Positions 39,203 to 48,528 of a stretch of DNA of 64,000 nucleotides are shown one piece after another; the stretch's first letter is position 1; every line of letters starts with the position of its first letter. The notes below the pieces were generated by a model. That model was not told the DNA's origin. It searched no databases and saw only the letters and a list, made by a program, of their open reading frames with translations. A program made the translations under genes and the position numbers. The stretch covers positions 49,053-113,052 of the forward strand of contig CAKSEH010000004.1 in NCBI GenBank assembly GCA_934446475.1, given 5' to 3'. This DNA is from an uncultured Eubacteriales bacterium. GTDB lineage: Bacteria > Bacillota > Clostridia > Oscillospirales > Acutalibacteraceae.

Positions 39203-41128
39203 TTATCCCTCTTTCGTATATTCAAGCAATCCGCCTGCTTTTAAAATCTTTTTCTGTCTGTCCGTAAATGAGCAGGCAAGTTCTGCCTTTACGCCGTTGG
39301 TTTCATCTGTGAGAGTTATAACCCCGTTGTCCATTCCGGCAAAAATATCATCAAGACAAAGCTTGTCGCCCTGAGATATTTTATCATAATCCTCGGGATT
39401 TTTGAAGGTGAGGGGCATAATACCTGCATTTATCAGATTAGCGGCATGAATTCTTGCAAAGCTTTTTGTAATAACCGCTCTTACGCCGAGGTACATAGGA
39501 ACAAGAGCCGCATGCTCACGGGATGAACCCTGACCGTAATTCGAGCCGCCTATAACTATGCTCTCTCCGAGTTCTTTGGCTCTTTCGGGGAATGTTTTGT
39601 CACAAACACCGAAACAGAACTGAGAAAGATGCGGAATGTTGGAACGATAAGGCAGTATCTTTGCGCCGGCAGGCATAATATGGTCCGTTGTTATATTATC
39701 GCCGACTTTTAAAGAAACCTCTGCGCAAAGCTTGTTTTCCTGAGCCTTTGATTTCGGGAACGGCTTAATATTGGGTCCTCTTAAAACCTCAACCGATTCT
39801 GCATTCTTTAAATCCGCAGGATCTAAAACCGCAGTATCGTTTATCGTAAACTTCTCGGGCATTTTTATAACCGGCATATCCCCTAGCAGTCTCGGGTCGG
39901 TTATCTCACCGGTAAGAGCCGCAGCAACGGCGGTTTCGGGCGAAACAAGGTAAACTCCGGCGTCTGCCGTTCCGCTCCTGCCCTCGAAATTACGATTGAA
40001 GGTTCTGAGCGATACGCCTGCCGAATTCGGAGAAAATCCCATTCCTATGCAAGGTCCGCAGGCACACTCAAGCAATCTTGCTCCCGAGGCTATGATATCC
40101 GTAAGCGCTCCGCAATCGGCAAGCATCGTAAGTACCTGCTTTGAACCGGGCGATATGGAAAGGCTTACCGAAGGACATACGGTCTTGCCCTTTAAAAGTG
40201 CAGCGACTTTAAGCATATCAAGAAGGGACGAATTTGTGCAGGAGCCTATGCAGACCTGATCTACCTTTGTTCCCTTAAGCGATTCAACCGTCACCACATT
40301 ATCGGGGCTGTGCGGACAGGCAATGAGCGGCACGAGAGTATCAAGATCAATTTCTATTATTTTATCGTAAACCGCATCGGGGTCGCTTGAAAGCGGAACA
40401 TAATCCTCTTCCCTGCCCTCTGCCTTTAAAAACTCTCTCGTTACTTCATCGGACGGAAATATCGAAGTTGTGGCTCCGAGTTCCGTTCCCATATTTGTGA
40501 TGGTTGCACGCTCGGGAACCGAAAGGTTCTTAATGCCCTCTCCGCCCCATTCTATTATCGCTCCGACTCCGCCTTTAACCGAAAGCAGACGAAGTATCTC
40601 AAGGCTTATATCTTTTGCGCTTACAAACGGCTTGAGCTTACCCTTAAGATTGACTTTATACATTTTAGGCATTGTTATGTAATAAGCTCCGCCGCCCATA
40701 GCAACGGCAACATCAAGTCCGCCGGCACCCATTGCCAGCATACCGATACCGCCGCCGGTCGGAGTATGACTGTCGGAACCTATAAGAGTCTTACCCGGCT
40801 TTCCGAAGCGTTCCAAATGCACCTGATGACATATTCCGTTTCCCGGACGGGAGAAATATATACCGTGCTTATTTGTCACGGACTGGATATATCTGTGATC
40901 ATCGGCATTTTCAAAGCCCGACTGCAGAGTGTTATGGTCTATATAAGCAACGCTTTTTTCGGTTTTTACCCTATCAAGACCCATAGTCTCAAACTCAAGA
41001 TATGCCATAGTTCCGGTGGCGTCCTGAGTAAGAGTCTGGTCTATTTTAAGCGCAACTTCTTTACCCACGGTCATATCGCCGCTTATAAGGTGCGATTTAA
41101 TGATTTTCTGTGCAATTGTAAGTCCCAT
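39203..41128 (-). CDS. aconitate hydratase
   Basis: 4Fe-4S enzyme of 641 aa converting citrate to isocitrate. Seen: D-S-H-T-P-T-G-G near residue 112, cluster cysteines in I-G-S-C-T-N-S-S (about 296) and C-A-C-G-P-C-I-G-M-G (about 356), and in the swivel domain G-G-S-N-Y-G-Q-G-S-S-R-E-H-A-A. The size is between LeuC-like and full AcnA proteins, matching the short bacterial/mitochondrial-like aconitase used by many Clostridia. Upstream GntR gene is six bases away; icd follows after three bases. Confidence 0.93.
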   Translation of the reverse strand: MGLTIAQKIIKSHLISGDMTVGKEVALKIDQTLTQDATGTMAYLEFETMGLDRVKTEKSVAYIDHNTLQSGFENADDHRYIQSVTNKHGIYFSRPGNGICHQVHLERFGKPGKTLIGSDSHTPTGGGIGMLAMGAGGLDVAVAMGGGAYYITMPKMYKVNLKGKLKPFVSAKDISLEILRLLSVKGGVGAIIEWGGEGIKNLSVPERATITNMGTELGATTSIFPSDEVTREFLKAEGREEDYVPLSSDPDAVYDKIIEIDLDTLVPLIACPHSPDNVVTVESLKGTKVDQVCIGSCTNSSLLDMLKVAALLKGKTVCPSVSLSISPGSKQVLTMLADCGALTDIIASGARLLECACGPCIGMGFSPNSAGVSLRTFNRNFEGRSGTADAGVYLVSPETAVAAALTGEITDPRLLGDMPVIKMPEKFTINDTAVLDPADLKNAESVEVLRGPNIKPFPKSKAQENKLCAEVSLKVGDNITTDHIMPAGAKILPYRSNIPHLSQFCFGVCDKTFPERAKELGESIVIGGSNYGQGSSREHAALVPMYLGVRAVITKSFARIHAANLINAGIMPLTFKNPEDYDKISQGDKLCLDDIFAGMDNGVITLTDETNGVKAELACSFTDRQKKILKAGGLLEYTKEG

Positions 41129-41133
41129 AAATC

Positions 41134-41775
41134 TTAATCCTTTCCCGTTATATGTTTATATGCGTTATTTATGTGCTTTACCGCAAGTTCGGAAGCTCTC
41201 TCGGCGTCGTTTTTGACTATCGCCGCAAGAATTTCCTTATGTTCGGCAACAGAGGCAGAAGCTCTGCTTTCACTTTCTACGGACGCTTTGCGGTATTTTT
41301 GTATTTTCTTGTGCAAAGGCACGAGTATCTCATAAAAAACCGTACTTCCGCTTATTTTATAGATCAATTCGTGGAAACGGTTATCCATACTTTTTATCTG
41401 ATCGGCATCGTGTTTATCAAGATAAAATTCCTGAAGTTCAACCACCTTGCGAAGATTTTCTTTATCCTCGTCCGTTGCTCTATTGGCTGCGGCGGCGGTT
41501 GCAAGACATTCTATTTTCGAACGGACAAGGAAAATATCCGCAAGGTCATCGTCGCTTATCCCGAGAACCACAGAACCTTTACCCGTTTCCTCTATAAGAT
41601 TTTCCTGATTAAGACGGCGAAGCGCCTCTCTTATAGGAGTTCGGCTGACGCCGAGCTGAGCACTGAGCTTTGATTCGGTTAAAATCTCGCCCCGCTGATA
41701 CTTTCCGAGCAGAATATCGTTTTCGATATGTTCAAAAACCTGATCCGCAAGGGAAATTGTTTTATGTTCTATCAT
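41134..41775 (-). CDS. GntR-family regulator, FadR/FCD type
   Basis: Regulator of 213 aa: N-terminal winged helix L-G-V-S-R-T-P-I-R-E-A-L-R-R-L near residue 45, then an all-helical FCD domain with conserved D-N-R-F-H-E-L-I and a late E-H-K-E-I-L-A-A-I. Such proteins sense organic acids. Located between a Re-citrate synthase-like gene and aconitase/icd on one strand, so citrate or a related acid is a likely effector. A palindrome TTGTATA-N4-TATACAA at the citrate synthase promoter is a candidate target. RBS GAGGAGA. Confidence 0.9.
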   Translation of the reverse strand: MIEHKTISLADQVFEHIENDILLGKYQRGEILTESKLSAQLGVSRTPIREALRRLNQENLIEETGKGSVVLGISDDDLADIFLVRSKIECLATAAAANRATDEDKENLRKVVELQEFYLDKHDADQIKSMDNRFHELIYKISGSTVFYEILVPLHKKIQKYRKASVESESRASASVAEHKEILAAIVKNDAERASELAVKHINNAYKHITGKD

Positions 41776-41810
41776 ATATGTCTCCTCTTTATGTTATAAT
41801 GATTATAGAA

Positions 41811-41939
41811 TGTCGAAACACCAAAAATTGCTTCGACAAGCCGATTTTATCGGCTTAAGCAAAATTAAATTTTCAAAGAAAATTTGTGACCAAATCAAAG
41901 ATTTGGTGTCGAAATAGTGTAGTTTTACACTATTTCGAC
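41811..41939. repeat. array of five consecutive hairpins
   Basis: Inverted repeats in direct succession: TGTCGAA/TTCGACA (41811-41838, 14-base loop), AAGCCGAT/ATCGGCTT (41838-41856), AAATTTTC/GAAAATTT (41867-41885), ACCAAATC/GATTTGGT (41889-41907) and GTCGAAATAGTGTA/TACACTATTTCGAC (41908-41939). Three have 3-base loops, the last a 4-base loop. The words GTCGAA/TTCGAC recur in the outer pairs. Lies between the citrate synthase-like gene and the GntR gene, both minus strand. No gene; possible structured RNA, processing signal or cruciform. Confidence 0.7.
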
Positions 41940-41982
41940 TTTCAATAGCCATTATAGCTCATTTACAGAGAAATAAAATCCG

Positions 41983-43359
41983 CTAAAGTCTCGGCATAGC
42001 TCCGTTTGTAAGTTCTTCTATCTTTTCTTCTATTTCTGCGGTTGAGAGAGAAGTCTGTCTGCCGTCTTCATACTCACGGTCTATCCATTCTTTCATCTTT
42101 ATAACAAGCTCACTGTGCTTATCAACACTGTTTTCTTTATCAAGCCGGTAATTTTGATTTATCCAGTAAGCTATTCCCGCAAGACCGGAAGTTTTACCGA
42201 GCACAACCGACGCCGGACGGCCGAGAATCTTTTCCGTATCGAAAATATTGTATATTTCCTGATCCTTAAGCAGACCGTCGGCGTGAATTCCGGCTCTTGT
42301 AACGTTGAAATTTCTTCCGACAAACGGTGTCATAGGCGGAATTTTATATCCTATTTCCTTTTTAAAGTAATCTGCTATTTCTGTTATAACCGTGGTATCC
42401 ATACCGTCAAGCGAGCCTCTGAGCGACGCATACTCCATAACCATAGCTTCAAGCGGAACATTACCCGTTCTCTCTCCTATGCCGAGCAAAGAACAGTTTA
42501 CGGCACTTGCGCCGTAAAGCCAGGCGGTGGATGCGTTTGCAACAGCCTTATAAAAATCGTTATGACCGTGCCACTCAAGCATTTCGCTCGGAACATCGGA
42601 ATAATGCTGTAAGCCGTATATTATTCCGGGGACACTTCTCGGGAGCGCAACTTCGGGATAAGGCACACCGTAACCCATAGTATCACAAGCTCTTATTCTT
42701 ACGGGGATCTTTGCCTCTTTGGACATTTTCATAAGTTCGTTTACAAACGGAACCACAAAACCGTAAAAATCGGCTCTTGTTATATCCTCAAGATGACATC
42801 TCGGCATAACGCCTGCCTCAAACGCCTGAGCGACAGCCGAAAGATATGTATCAAGTGCCTGACGGCGTGTCATTTTAAGCTTTTTGAATATGTGATAATC
42901 GCTGCAGGAAACGAGTATTCCGGTTTCTCTTATACCGAGGTCCCTTACAAGCTTGAAATCCTCTTTGTTAGCCCTTATCCAGGTCGTTATTTCGGGGAAT
43001 TTAAGTCCGAGTTCCTGACATTTTTCAACGGCTTCACGGTCCTTCTTACTGTAAACGAAGAATTCCGTCTGCCGTATTATACCGTAAGGTCCGCCGAGTC
43101 TTGACATAAGCTTATAGAGGTTGACTATCTGTTCAACCGTATAAGGTTCGACCGACTGCTGACCGTCCCTTAATGAAGTATCGGTTATCCATATATCCTT
43201 GGGCATACCGAGCGGCACCCTGCGGTGATTGAAAGCTATTCTCGGCACATCCTCATAGGTATAAAAATCACGGTAAAGGTTCGGTTCCTTTACATCCTGT
43301 AAGGAATATTTGTATGTATCCTGCTCAAGCAGGTTCGTTTTACCCGATATTTCGAGCAT
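41983..43359 (-). CDS. Re-citrate synthase-like enzyme (HMGL/isopropylmalate synthase family)
   Basis: Acyl-transferase of 458 aa with a DRE-TIM barrel: T-D-T-S-L-R-D-G-Q-Q-S near residue 62, C-H-L-E-D-I-T-R-A-D, metal site E-W-H-G-H-N-D-F near 263, and C-S-L-L-G-I-G-E-R-T-G-N-V near 288. The long N-terminal region before the barrel and the motif set match anaerobe Re-citrate synthases (Clostridium kluyveri type), which form citrate from oxaloacetate and acetyl-CoA. Gene order with aconitase and isocitrate dehydrogenase supports this over isopropylmalate or homocitrate synthase. The ATG after GGGAGAG is chosen; 20 in-frame codons before it overlap the promoter. Confidence 0.78.
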   Translation of the reverse strand: MLEISGKTNLLEQDTYKYSLQDVKEPNLYRDFYTYEDVPRIAFNHRRVPLGMPKDIWITDTSLRDGQQSVEPYTVEQIVNLYKLMSRLGGPYGIIRQTEFFVYSKKDREAVEKCQELGLKFPEITTWIRANKEDFKLVRDLGIRETGILVSCSDYHIFKKLKMTRRQALDTYLSAVAQAFEAGVMPRCHLEDITRADFYGFVVPFVNELMKMSKEAKIPVRIRACDTMGYGVPYPEVALPRSVPGIIYGLQHYSDVPSEMLEWHGHNDFYKAVANASTAWLYGASAVNCSLLGIGERTGNVPLEAMVMEYASLRGSLDGMDTTVITEIADYFKKEIGYKIPPMTPFVGRNFNVTRAGIHADGLLKDQEIYNIFDTEKILGRPASVVLGKTSGLAGIAYWINQNYRLDKENSVDKHSELVIKMKEWIDREYEDGRQTSLSTAEIEEKIEELTNGAMPRL

Positions 43360-43373
43360 CAAACCACTCTCCC

Positions 43374-43419
43374 TTGTATATCTGTATACAATTATACTAC
43401 TGCTTTTCCTTTCCGTCAA
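43374..43419 (-). promoter_or_regulatory. promoter and operator-like site of the Re-citrate synthase gene
   Basis: Minus-strand TTGACG (43414-43419), 17-bp spacer, TATAAT (43391-43396). Right behind it, TTGTATA-N4-TATACAA (43374-43391) is a 7-4-7 palindrome over the transcription start, of the kind bound by GntR/FadR proteins. The -35 box lies in the end of the PBP gene. Confidence 0.7.
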
Positions 43420-45044
43420 CCCCTATTTTTTGTTTTTTCATATTCGGTAACCGAGTCGGCTATATCCGCAAAAACAGCGGCGGACGATACTTCGGCTGTT
43501 CCTTCAGTCATAACAATGACGGTATATTTCGGATTTTCAGCCGGAAAAAAGCCGCAGAACCAACCGTTATTTATTTCCTTGCCGTCCGAACCGAATCTGC
43601 CTGTTTGGGCGGTTGCGGTTTTACCGGCGGCAGTGGTGTTTTTCGGTTTTGCCTGAGTACCCGTTCCCTCATTTACAACCGCCGCCAGATCCTCTCTTAT
43701 CTGTTTTGCAGTCTCTTCGCTCATAGCCCGTGTTTTATTTCCCGAATCGTATTTTTCGGTTGCACCGTCCGAGACAGTCCCTTTGATTATATGCGGAAGA
43801 ACATACATGCCGTCGGAGGCTATGGCGGAATAAAGAGTAAGCATCGAAACGGGAGAAAGCAAAAGTTTACCCTGCCCTATACTAAGGTTTGCAAGGGCTG
43901 CTTCATTTGCTGAAATGGTATCAAAATCTGGCAAAATTCCTTTTGATGTTTCAAGGTTATTACCTATTTTAATATTTCCCTCAAAGCTCATACATCTTGC
44001 CTGTTTATATATTGCCGACGCTCCCGTTTTAAGAGCAAAATTATAAAAATAGCAGTTGCACGACTGCGCAAGTGCACCTTTAAGGTCCATAAGTCCGTGC
44101 CCCGAGCGTTTGTGGCAATGGAAATCCCTGTCTATAATATGTGTCTTACCGGTACAGTCAAAAGTAAATCCCGTAATGTTGTTTTCAAGTGCGGCAGCCG
44201 CAACGCAGGGCTTGAAAGCAGATCCCACACTGTAACTTGCAAGGGCACGGTTTAAAAGAGGTGCGTTTTCATCATTCAAATATTTTGCCACATTTAAAAC
44301 GTCAAAATCGGGTCTGCTTACCATAGCCTTTATTTCGCCGTTATACGGGTCTGCAACAACTACTGCCCCCGTCTTTATTTTTTGGGCTGCGCTTTGGGCG
44401 ATATTCTGAATATTAAGGTCAAGTGTTGTAACAACTCCTTTATTCACCGCAGAAAGGTCGTTGTCAAAATAAGGTTCTATACCGTAAAGCAATTCACCTC
44501 TGCCGTTTTTTGAGAAAACGGCGTCTACCGATGAATCGGAATAAAGAAGATCGTCATAAGCCGATTGTATACCTCCGACGCCGTGATTATCGCTGTCAAC
44601 ATATCCTATAATATGCTCCGCCGGCATATCCGAACATTCATTTTCATAAACCTCGGTGCAAACTATTCCGCTTGCGGTTATTTTCTTTTTCACTTCGCAT
44701 ACAGCAGGTTTACCGCTTTTAAGCTCGGAAAGTACCCTGTTTTTTTCTTTGCCTTCTGTTGCGGCGCTTATTGCGACTATTGCCTCAGGCGTAGGAGAAA
44801 CAGCCGCCATTATTTTGCTTTTTTGATTTGTAATGGGCATCATATTGCAGTCATATACAGTGCCCCTTATCTTCCCGACCGTTATTCTGTAACCCGACTG
44901 CCTGACGGCAGCCTCCTTATAGTCGCTTTGTGCTATAACAGCCACCCTCATAACACAGCTCATAAGCATTGATATTATCACAAAAAAACATATAACCGCT
45001 CTTCTTTCGGTTATGTTTTCTTCTCTTAATACGATTTTTTTCAT
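43416..45044 (-). CDS. penicillin-binding protein, class B-type transpeptidase
   Basis: Membrane-anchored peptidoglycan transpeptidase of 542 aa. Seen: one N-terminal transmembrane helix (about 19-40), an N-terminal PBP dimerisation-like region, and the transpeptidase domain with S-A-F-K (SxxK) near 274, S-C-N (SxN) near 330 and K-T-A (KTG variant) near 476. The class resembles SpoVD/PBP2-type proteins but lacks PASTA repeats and is short, so a role in sporulation or in elongation cannot be told apart. ATG at 45044 preferred over a TTG four codons upstream. Divergent from an EamA exporter. Confidence 0.85.
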   Translation of the reverse strand: MKKIVLREENITERRAVICFFVIISMLMSCVMRVAVIAQSDYKEAAVRQSGYRITVGKIRGTVYDCNMMPITNQKSKIMAAVSPTPEAIVAISAATEGKEKNRVLSELKSGKPAVCEVKKKITASGIVCTEVYENECSDMPAEHIIGYVDSDNHGVGGIQSAYDDLLYSDSSVDAVFSKNGRGELLYGIEPYFDNDLSAVNKGVVTTLDLNIQNIAQSAAQKIKTGAVVVADPYNGEIKAMVSRPDFDVLNVAKYLNDENAPLLNRALASYSVGSAFKPCVAAAALENNITGFTFDCTGKTHIIDRDFHCHKRSGHGLMDLKGALAQSCNCYFYNFALKTGASAIYKQARCMSFEGNIKIGNNLETSKGILPDFDTISANEAALANLSIGQGKLLLSPVSMLTLYSAIASDGMYVLPHIIKGTVSDGATEKYDSGNKTRAMSEETAKQIREDLAAVVNEGTGTQAKPKNTTAAGKTATAQTGRFGSDGKEINNGWFCGFFPAENPKYTVIVMTEGTAEVSSAAVFADIADSVTEYEKTKNRG

Positions 45045-45064
45045 ATAAACACCCAATGTTAGTA

Positions 45065-45094
45065 TTTACACAATAAGACTTTATATGCTATAAT
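45065..45094 (+). promoter_or_regulatory. promoter of the EamA exporter gene
   Basis: TTTACA, 18-bp spacer, TATAAT, 38 bp before the TTG start. Confidence 0.65.
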
Positions 45095-45132
45095 TTGTGG
45101 GTTATATATATCGGTTAAGGAGTGTGACGGTT

Positions 45133-46020
45133 TTGTCAAAGTCATTAAAGGGGTCGTTATTTGCGCTTTTTGCCGGAATATTCTGGGGCGTTATGTCGGT
45201 TTTTGTAAGCGGATTTGAAAAAGTAGGCATTAAAACAATGTCACTCGTTTTTATAAGAGTTTTGCTGACTGCCGTGTTTATGCTGGTCTTTCTTGCCGTT
45301 ACAAAACCCGACCTGCTGAAAATTAAGTTAAAAGACATTTGGTGTTTTATAGGAAACGGCATTTTAAGTCTGCTCGCTTTCAGTTTTTGTTATTTTAAAT
45401 CAATAAGCACTTCCTCTGCTGCGGTTGCGGCGGTACTGCTTTATACCGCTCCCGTAACAGTGACCTTGCTTTCGGTCGTTCTGTTTAAGGAAAAGCTTAC
45501 GTTTTCCAAAGTCATCGCCTGTATAACGGCGCTTTGCGGATGCGTTTTGACATCGGGAATTATAGGCTCGTCGTCCTTTTCAAAAGAAGGCGTTATTTAC
45601 GGATTGCTTGCGGGATTTTGCTATGCGCTTTACAGTATATTCACAAGATTTGCAATAAACAGAGGATATCATCCGCTCACAATAATCACATATTCGTTTA
45701 TTATAGCGTTTATCGGCTCGCTTCCTTTTGCGGATATAAAGAAAACTGCAATAACCGTGACATCGGACCCGAAAACGATTTTATTTACATTGGTTATGGG
45801 ATTTGTGAGTTCCGTAATACCTTATCTGTTTTACACATCGTCCCTTAAGCTTATTGAGCCGGGCAGAGCTTCAATAATAGCGTCTATAGAACTTGTCGTT
45901 GCCGCTCTTACCGGATTTTTCGTTTTCGGGCAAAATCCGGGCGTGATCGGTATTATCGGCATATTGTTTGTAATAACTGCCATACTTATTCTTAATGTGA
46001 AAACGAAAAAGAAAATTTGA
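45133..46020 (+). CDS. EamA/DMT-family transporter
   Basis: Inner-membrane drug/metabolite exporter of 295 aa with ten predicted helices in two EamA halves (repeat 1 about residues 5-130, repeat 2 about 145-290). Motifs include F-A-G-I-F-W-G at the start and E-P-G-R-A-S-I-I-A-S-I-E-L near residue 250. The TTG start is chosen because AAGGAG lies ten bases before it; a GTG at 45124 is too close to that box. Substrate unknown. Ends at a bidirectional hairpin shared with the TrhP-like gene. Confidence 0.85.
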   Translation: MSKSLKGSLFALFAGIFWGVMSVFVSGFEKVGIKTMSLVFIRVLLTAVFMLVFLAVTKPDLLKIKLKDIWCFIGNGILSLLAFSFCYFKSISTSSAAVAAVLLYTAPVTVTLLSVVLFKEKLTFSKVIACITALCGCVLTSGIIGSSSFSKEGVIYGLLAGFCYALYSIFTRFAINRGYHPLTIITYSFIIAFIGSLPFADIKKTAITVTSDPKTILFTLVMGFVSSVIPYLFYTSSLKLIEPGRASIIASIELVVAALTGFFVFGQNPGVIGIIGILFVITAILILNVKTKKKI

Positions 46021-46026
46021 TTTTCT

Positions 46027-46064
46027 AAAAAATGCCGCATCGGATTTTCCGATGCGGCATTTTT
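46027..46064. terminator. bidirectional terminator
   Basis: AAAAATGCCGCATCGGA and its exact complement with a three-base loop, A run before and T run after; serves the EamA gene and the convergent U32 gene. Confidence 0.9.
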
Positions 46065-46076
46065 ATTATTTACTGT

Positions 46077-47306
46077 TTACATTTTCATTCTGAGCATAGA
46101 GCCTTTTTTTATCGGCCTTCCAAACGGAATAAGAAGCTTTTGCATAGGATGAGGGGCGGAATCAATCACTTCGCCGTTTTCATCCATAAGTCCGTCCGTT
46201 TTGACTTCGAACGGCGCACTGCCTGCTTCAAGGCAATCAAGCACGGTTCCTCTTAAAAACTTGTTCTTAAGGGTTGCCGATACGCAGCCGTTTTCATATC
46301 CGTCAACCGTAGCAGCAAGAGCATAATCCCTTATATAACCGGCGTCTTTATAACTCTGAGCGTTTTGAGGTCTTCCGAAATAAAATCCGGTTGAATATGT
46401 GCGGTGGCTTATTTTATTAAGCTCTTCGCTTACCCATTCCGGAAGTTTCCAATCCTTGCCGCCTGAATATGCAAGACTGTCAAGAGCACCTCTGTATGCA
46501 TTTGCGGTAACCGCAACATAGTATTCTGTTTTTGCTCTTCCCTCAATTTTAAGGCTTGATATTCCGCTTTGTGCCATTTTATCGATATAAGGAGCCATAC
46601 ACATATCGTTTGCATTGAGAATATATGTTCCTTTATCGGTTTCGGTTATATCAAAATACTGTCCCGTTCTTGTTTGCTCCATAAGCGAATAGCTCCAGCG
46701 GCAAGGCTGAGCGCAGTCTCCCCTGTTAGCGTCTCTTCCGGTCATATAACTTGAGAGAAGACACCTTGCGGAGAAAGAAACGCACATCGCACCGTGGGCA
46801 AAGGCTTCAAGCTCAAGCTCATCCGGAGTATTCTGCCTTATCCTTGCAATTTCATCAAGACTCAATTCTCTTGCAAGAACGACCCTCTTAGCACCCATTT
46901 TATAAAATGCGTTTGCCGAGGCGGAATTGACTATTCCGGACTGGACCGAAATATGCAGTTCGCATTTCGGAGCATATTTTTTAACCGCCTCTACAGTTCC
47001 CATATCGGAGGCTATAACAGCATCCGCAGAAAGGTCGTTTATAGTTTTTAAGAATTCGGGAAGTCGTTCAAATTCCCCGTCGTGCGGCAAAACATTGCAG
47101 GTTATGTGGACTTTTTTACCTCTTTTGTGGGCATACTCAATACCTGCCCTAAGGTCGTCGTAAGAGAAATTTTTCGAGGCCGTACGCATTCCGAATTCCT
47201 CACCCGCAAGATAAACCGCATCTGCGCCGAAGTCTATTGCCGTCTTAAGTCTTATAAGGTCCCCCGCCGGACAAAGGAGTTCCGGTATTTTTACATTATT
47301 CTTCAT
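46077..47306 (-). CDS. U32 family protein, TrhP/YrrO-like tRNA hydroxylation protein
   Basis: U32-family protein of 409 aa. The short form (Bacillus YrrO, E. coli TrhP) is needed for 5-hydroxyuridine at the tRNA wobble base. Seen: E-L-L-C-P-A-G, G-A-D-A-V-Y-L-A-G, L-H-I-S-V-Q-S-G, E-A-F-A-H-G-A-M-C, C-L-L-S-S-Y, N-R-G-D-C-A-Q-P-C-R-W near residue 195, and L-K-I-E-G-R-A-K near 240. The paired genes yrrN/yrrO of Bacillus are not both here, so a single-subunit form is likely. Its start overlaps mltG's end by 11 bases; last gene of the thyX operon. Confidence 0.85.
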   Translation of the reverse strand: MKNNVKIPELLCPAGDLIRLKTAIDFGADAVYLAGEEFGMRTASKNFSYDDLRAGIEYAHKRGKKVHITCNVLPHDGEFERLPEFLKTINDLSADAVIASDMGTVEAVKKYAPKCELHISVQSGIVNSASANAFYKMGAKRVVLARELSLDEIARIRQNTPDELELEAFAHGAMCVSFSARCLLSSYMTGRDANRGDCAQPCRWSYSLMEQTRTGQYFDITETDKGTYILNANDMCMAPYIDKMAQSGISSLKIEGRAKTEYYVAVTANAYRGALDSLAYSGGKDWKLPEWVSEELNKISHRTYSTGFYFGRPQNAQSYKDAGYIRDYALAATVDGYENGCVSATLKNKFLRGTVLDCLEAGSAPFEVKTDGLMDENGEVIDSAPHPMQKLLIPFGRPIKKGSMLRMKM

Positions 47307-48513
47307 ATATCCAATTTTTTGCGGCTTTTAACTTAGCTATAGTCGCATTATGCTGAGAAAGAGTTTTGTTATAGTAAAATTTCATTTTAGCGTCGGTCAC
47401 AAAATAATAATAATCAAAATTTTGTGTCGGATTAAGTGTTCCTTTTATAGACGCCACGGATGCCGAACAGAGCGGTCCCGGAGGCAGACCCTTGCTTACA
47501 TATGTGTCATATCTTCCGTTGCCGTAAGGATACTTGCGTGTAGGAGAAGAACCGAGGGTATCAAAATTGTCGCTTTCGAGCCGATTAAAGAAAACTGCGG
47601 CGACATTTGACATTTCTTCTTTACTTCCCCCTGCTTCAAGTTCTACTATAGACGCCATCGTCATAATTTCGTGGAATGAATACTTGCTCTTATCTATTTT
47701 TTCAAGCATATCCTTATCAAGCTTGCTGTTTAGGTTTGACAGCATCGTATCGACCGCAAGATGAGCGCACTCCTTTGAGTCATAACTGTAAAAGTTGTAG
47801 GTATCGGGGAAGAGATAACCCTCTAAACGGTAATAGACCTTATCGGTAGGTATTTTTGAAACAAAATCATAATTATAGCTGCCGTTTTGAACTGCGTCGA
47901 TAAAGTCTGCCTTTGAGCAAACTCCGTTTTTTTCGAGGAGGTCCGCTATATCATCAACAGCAGAGCCCTCGGGGACGGTAACTTTGACGCTGTCCGCCTT
48001 GGCGCCGTCGGTCATAAGCATCTGCGCAAGAGAGGCGTAACCTGCCTCATTATCGAATGTATAAAGGCCGTATTTATATTTGCCGTCAAAATGCTTGAGC
48101 TTTGAGTAAACCCTGAACAAAAGCGGACATTTAACTGCGCCCGATTCCTTAAGTTTTGCCGCTATAGTCTGAGTTGAAGCGCCTTTCGGAATCTCCATTG
48201 CCACATTTTTGCCTCTGCCGAAACCTATACCTAAATAATCAGCGCCTACAAATATCACGCCGAAAGCCAGTGTTACCGCAATAACAACTATGCAGACAAC
48301 CCAAATAACGGTTTTCTTAACGCTTCTTCTGCTTGCCTTTTTATCCTCATAAATATCGTCATAATCAAGTGATTCGGACAATACGGGCGGTTCTTCCTCG
48401 AATATTTCGTTTATAACGAATCCTTCGCCGATAACAAAATCATCATTTTGAGACTTAGCAGAGTCCTGATTTTCCTCGTTTTCACCGTCTAAACCTAACT
48501 TATCTTCGCTCAT
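47296..48513 (-). CDS. mltG: endolytic transglycosylase MltG
   Basis: Membrane-bound lytic enzyme of 405 aa that cuts nascent peptidoglycan and limits glycan chain length. Seen: acidic cytosolic N-terminus of about 65 residues, a single transmembrane helix (about 66-90), LysM-like region, and the YceG domain with L-E-G-Y-L-F-P-D-T-Y, catalytic Glu in A-S-I-V-E-L-E-A-G near 289, and Y-V-S-K-G-L-P-P-G-P. GAGGAGGG box. Cotranscribed with thyX, tmk and the TrhP-like gene. Confidence 0.95.
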   Translation of the reverse strand: MSEDKLGLDGENEENQDSAKSQNDDFVIGEGFVINEIFEEEPPVLSESLDYDDIYEDKKASRRSVKKTVIWVVCIVVIAVTLAFGVIFVGADYLGIGFGRGKNVAMEIPKGASTQTIAAKLKESGAVKCPLLFRVYSKLKHFDGKYKYGLYTFDNEAGYASLAQMLMTDGAKADSVKVTVPEGSAVDDIADLLEKNGVCSKADFIDAVQNGSYNYDFVSKIPTDKVYYRLEGYLFPDTYNFYSYDSKECAHLAVDTMLSNLNSKLDKDMLEKIDKSKYSFHEIMTMASIVELEAGGSKEEMSNVAAVFFNRLESDNFDTLGSSPTRKYPYGNGRYDTYVSKGLPPGPLCSASVASIKGTLNPTQNFDYYYFVTDAKMKFYYNKTLSQHNATIAKLKAAKNWIYEE

Positions 48514-48528
48514 AATTTCCCTCCTCGG

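Noticed and set aside
41811..41939. Hairpin array considered as a CRISPR array.
   Set aside because: The hairpins differ in sequence, there is no constant repeat with unique spacers, and no cas genes are near.
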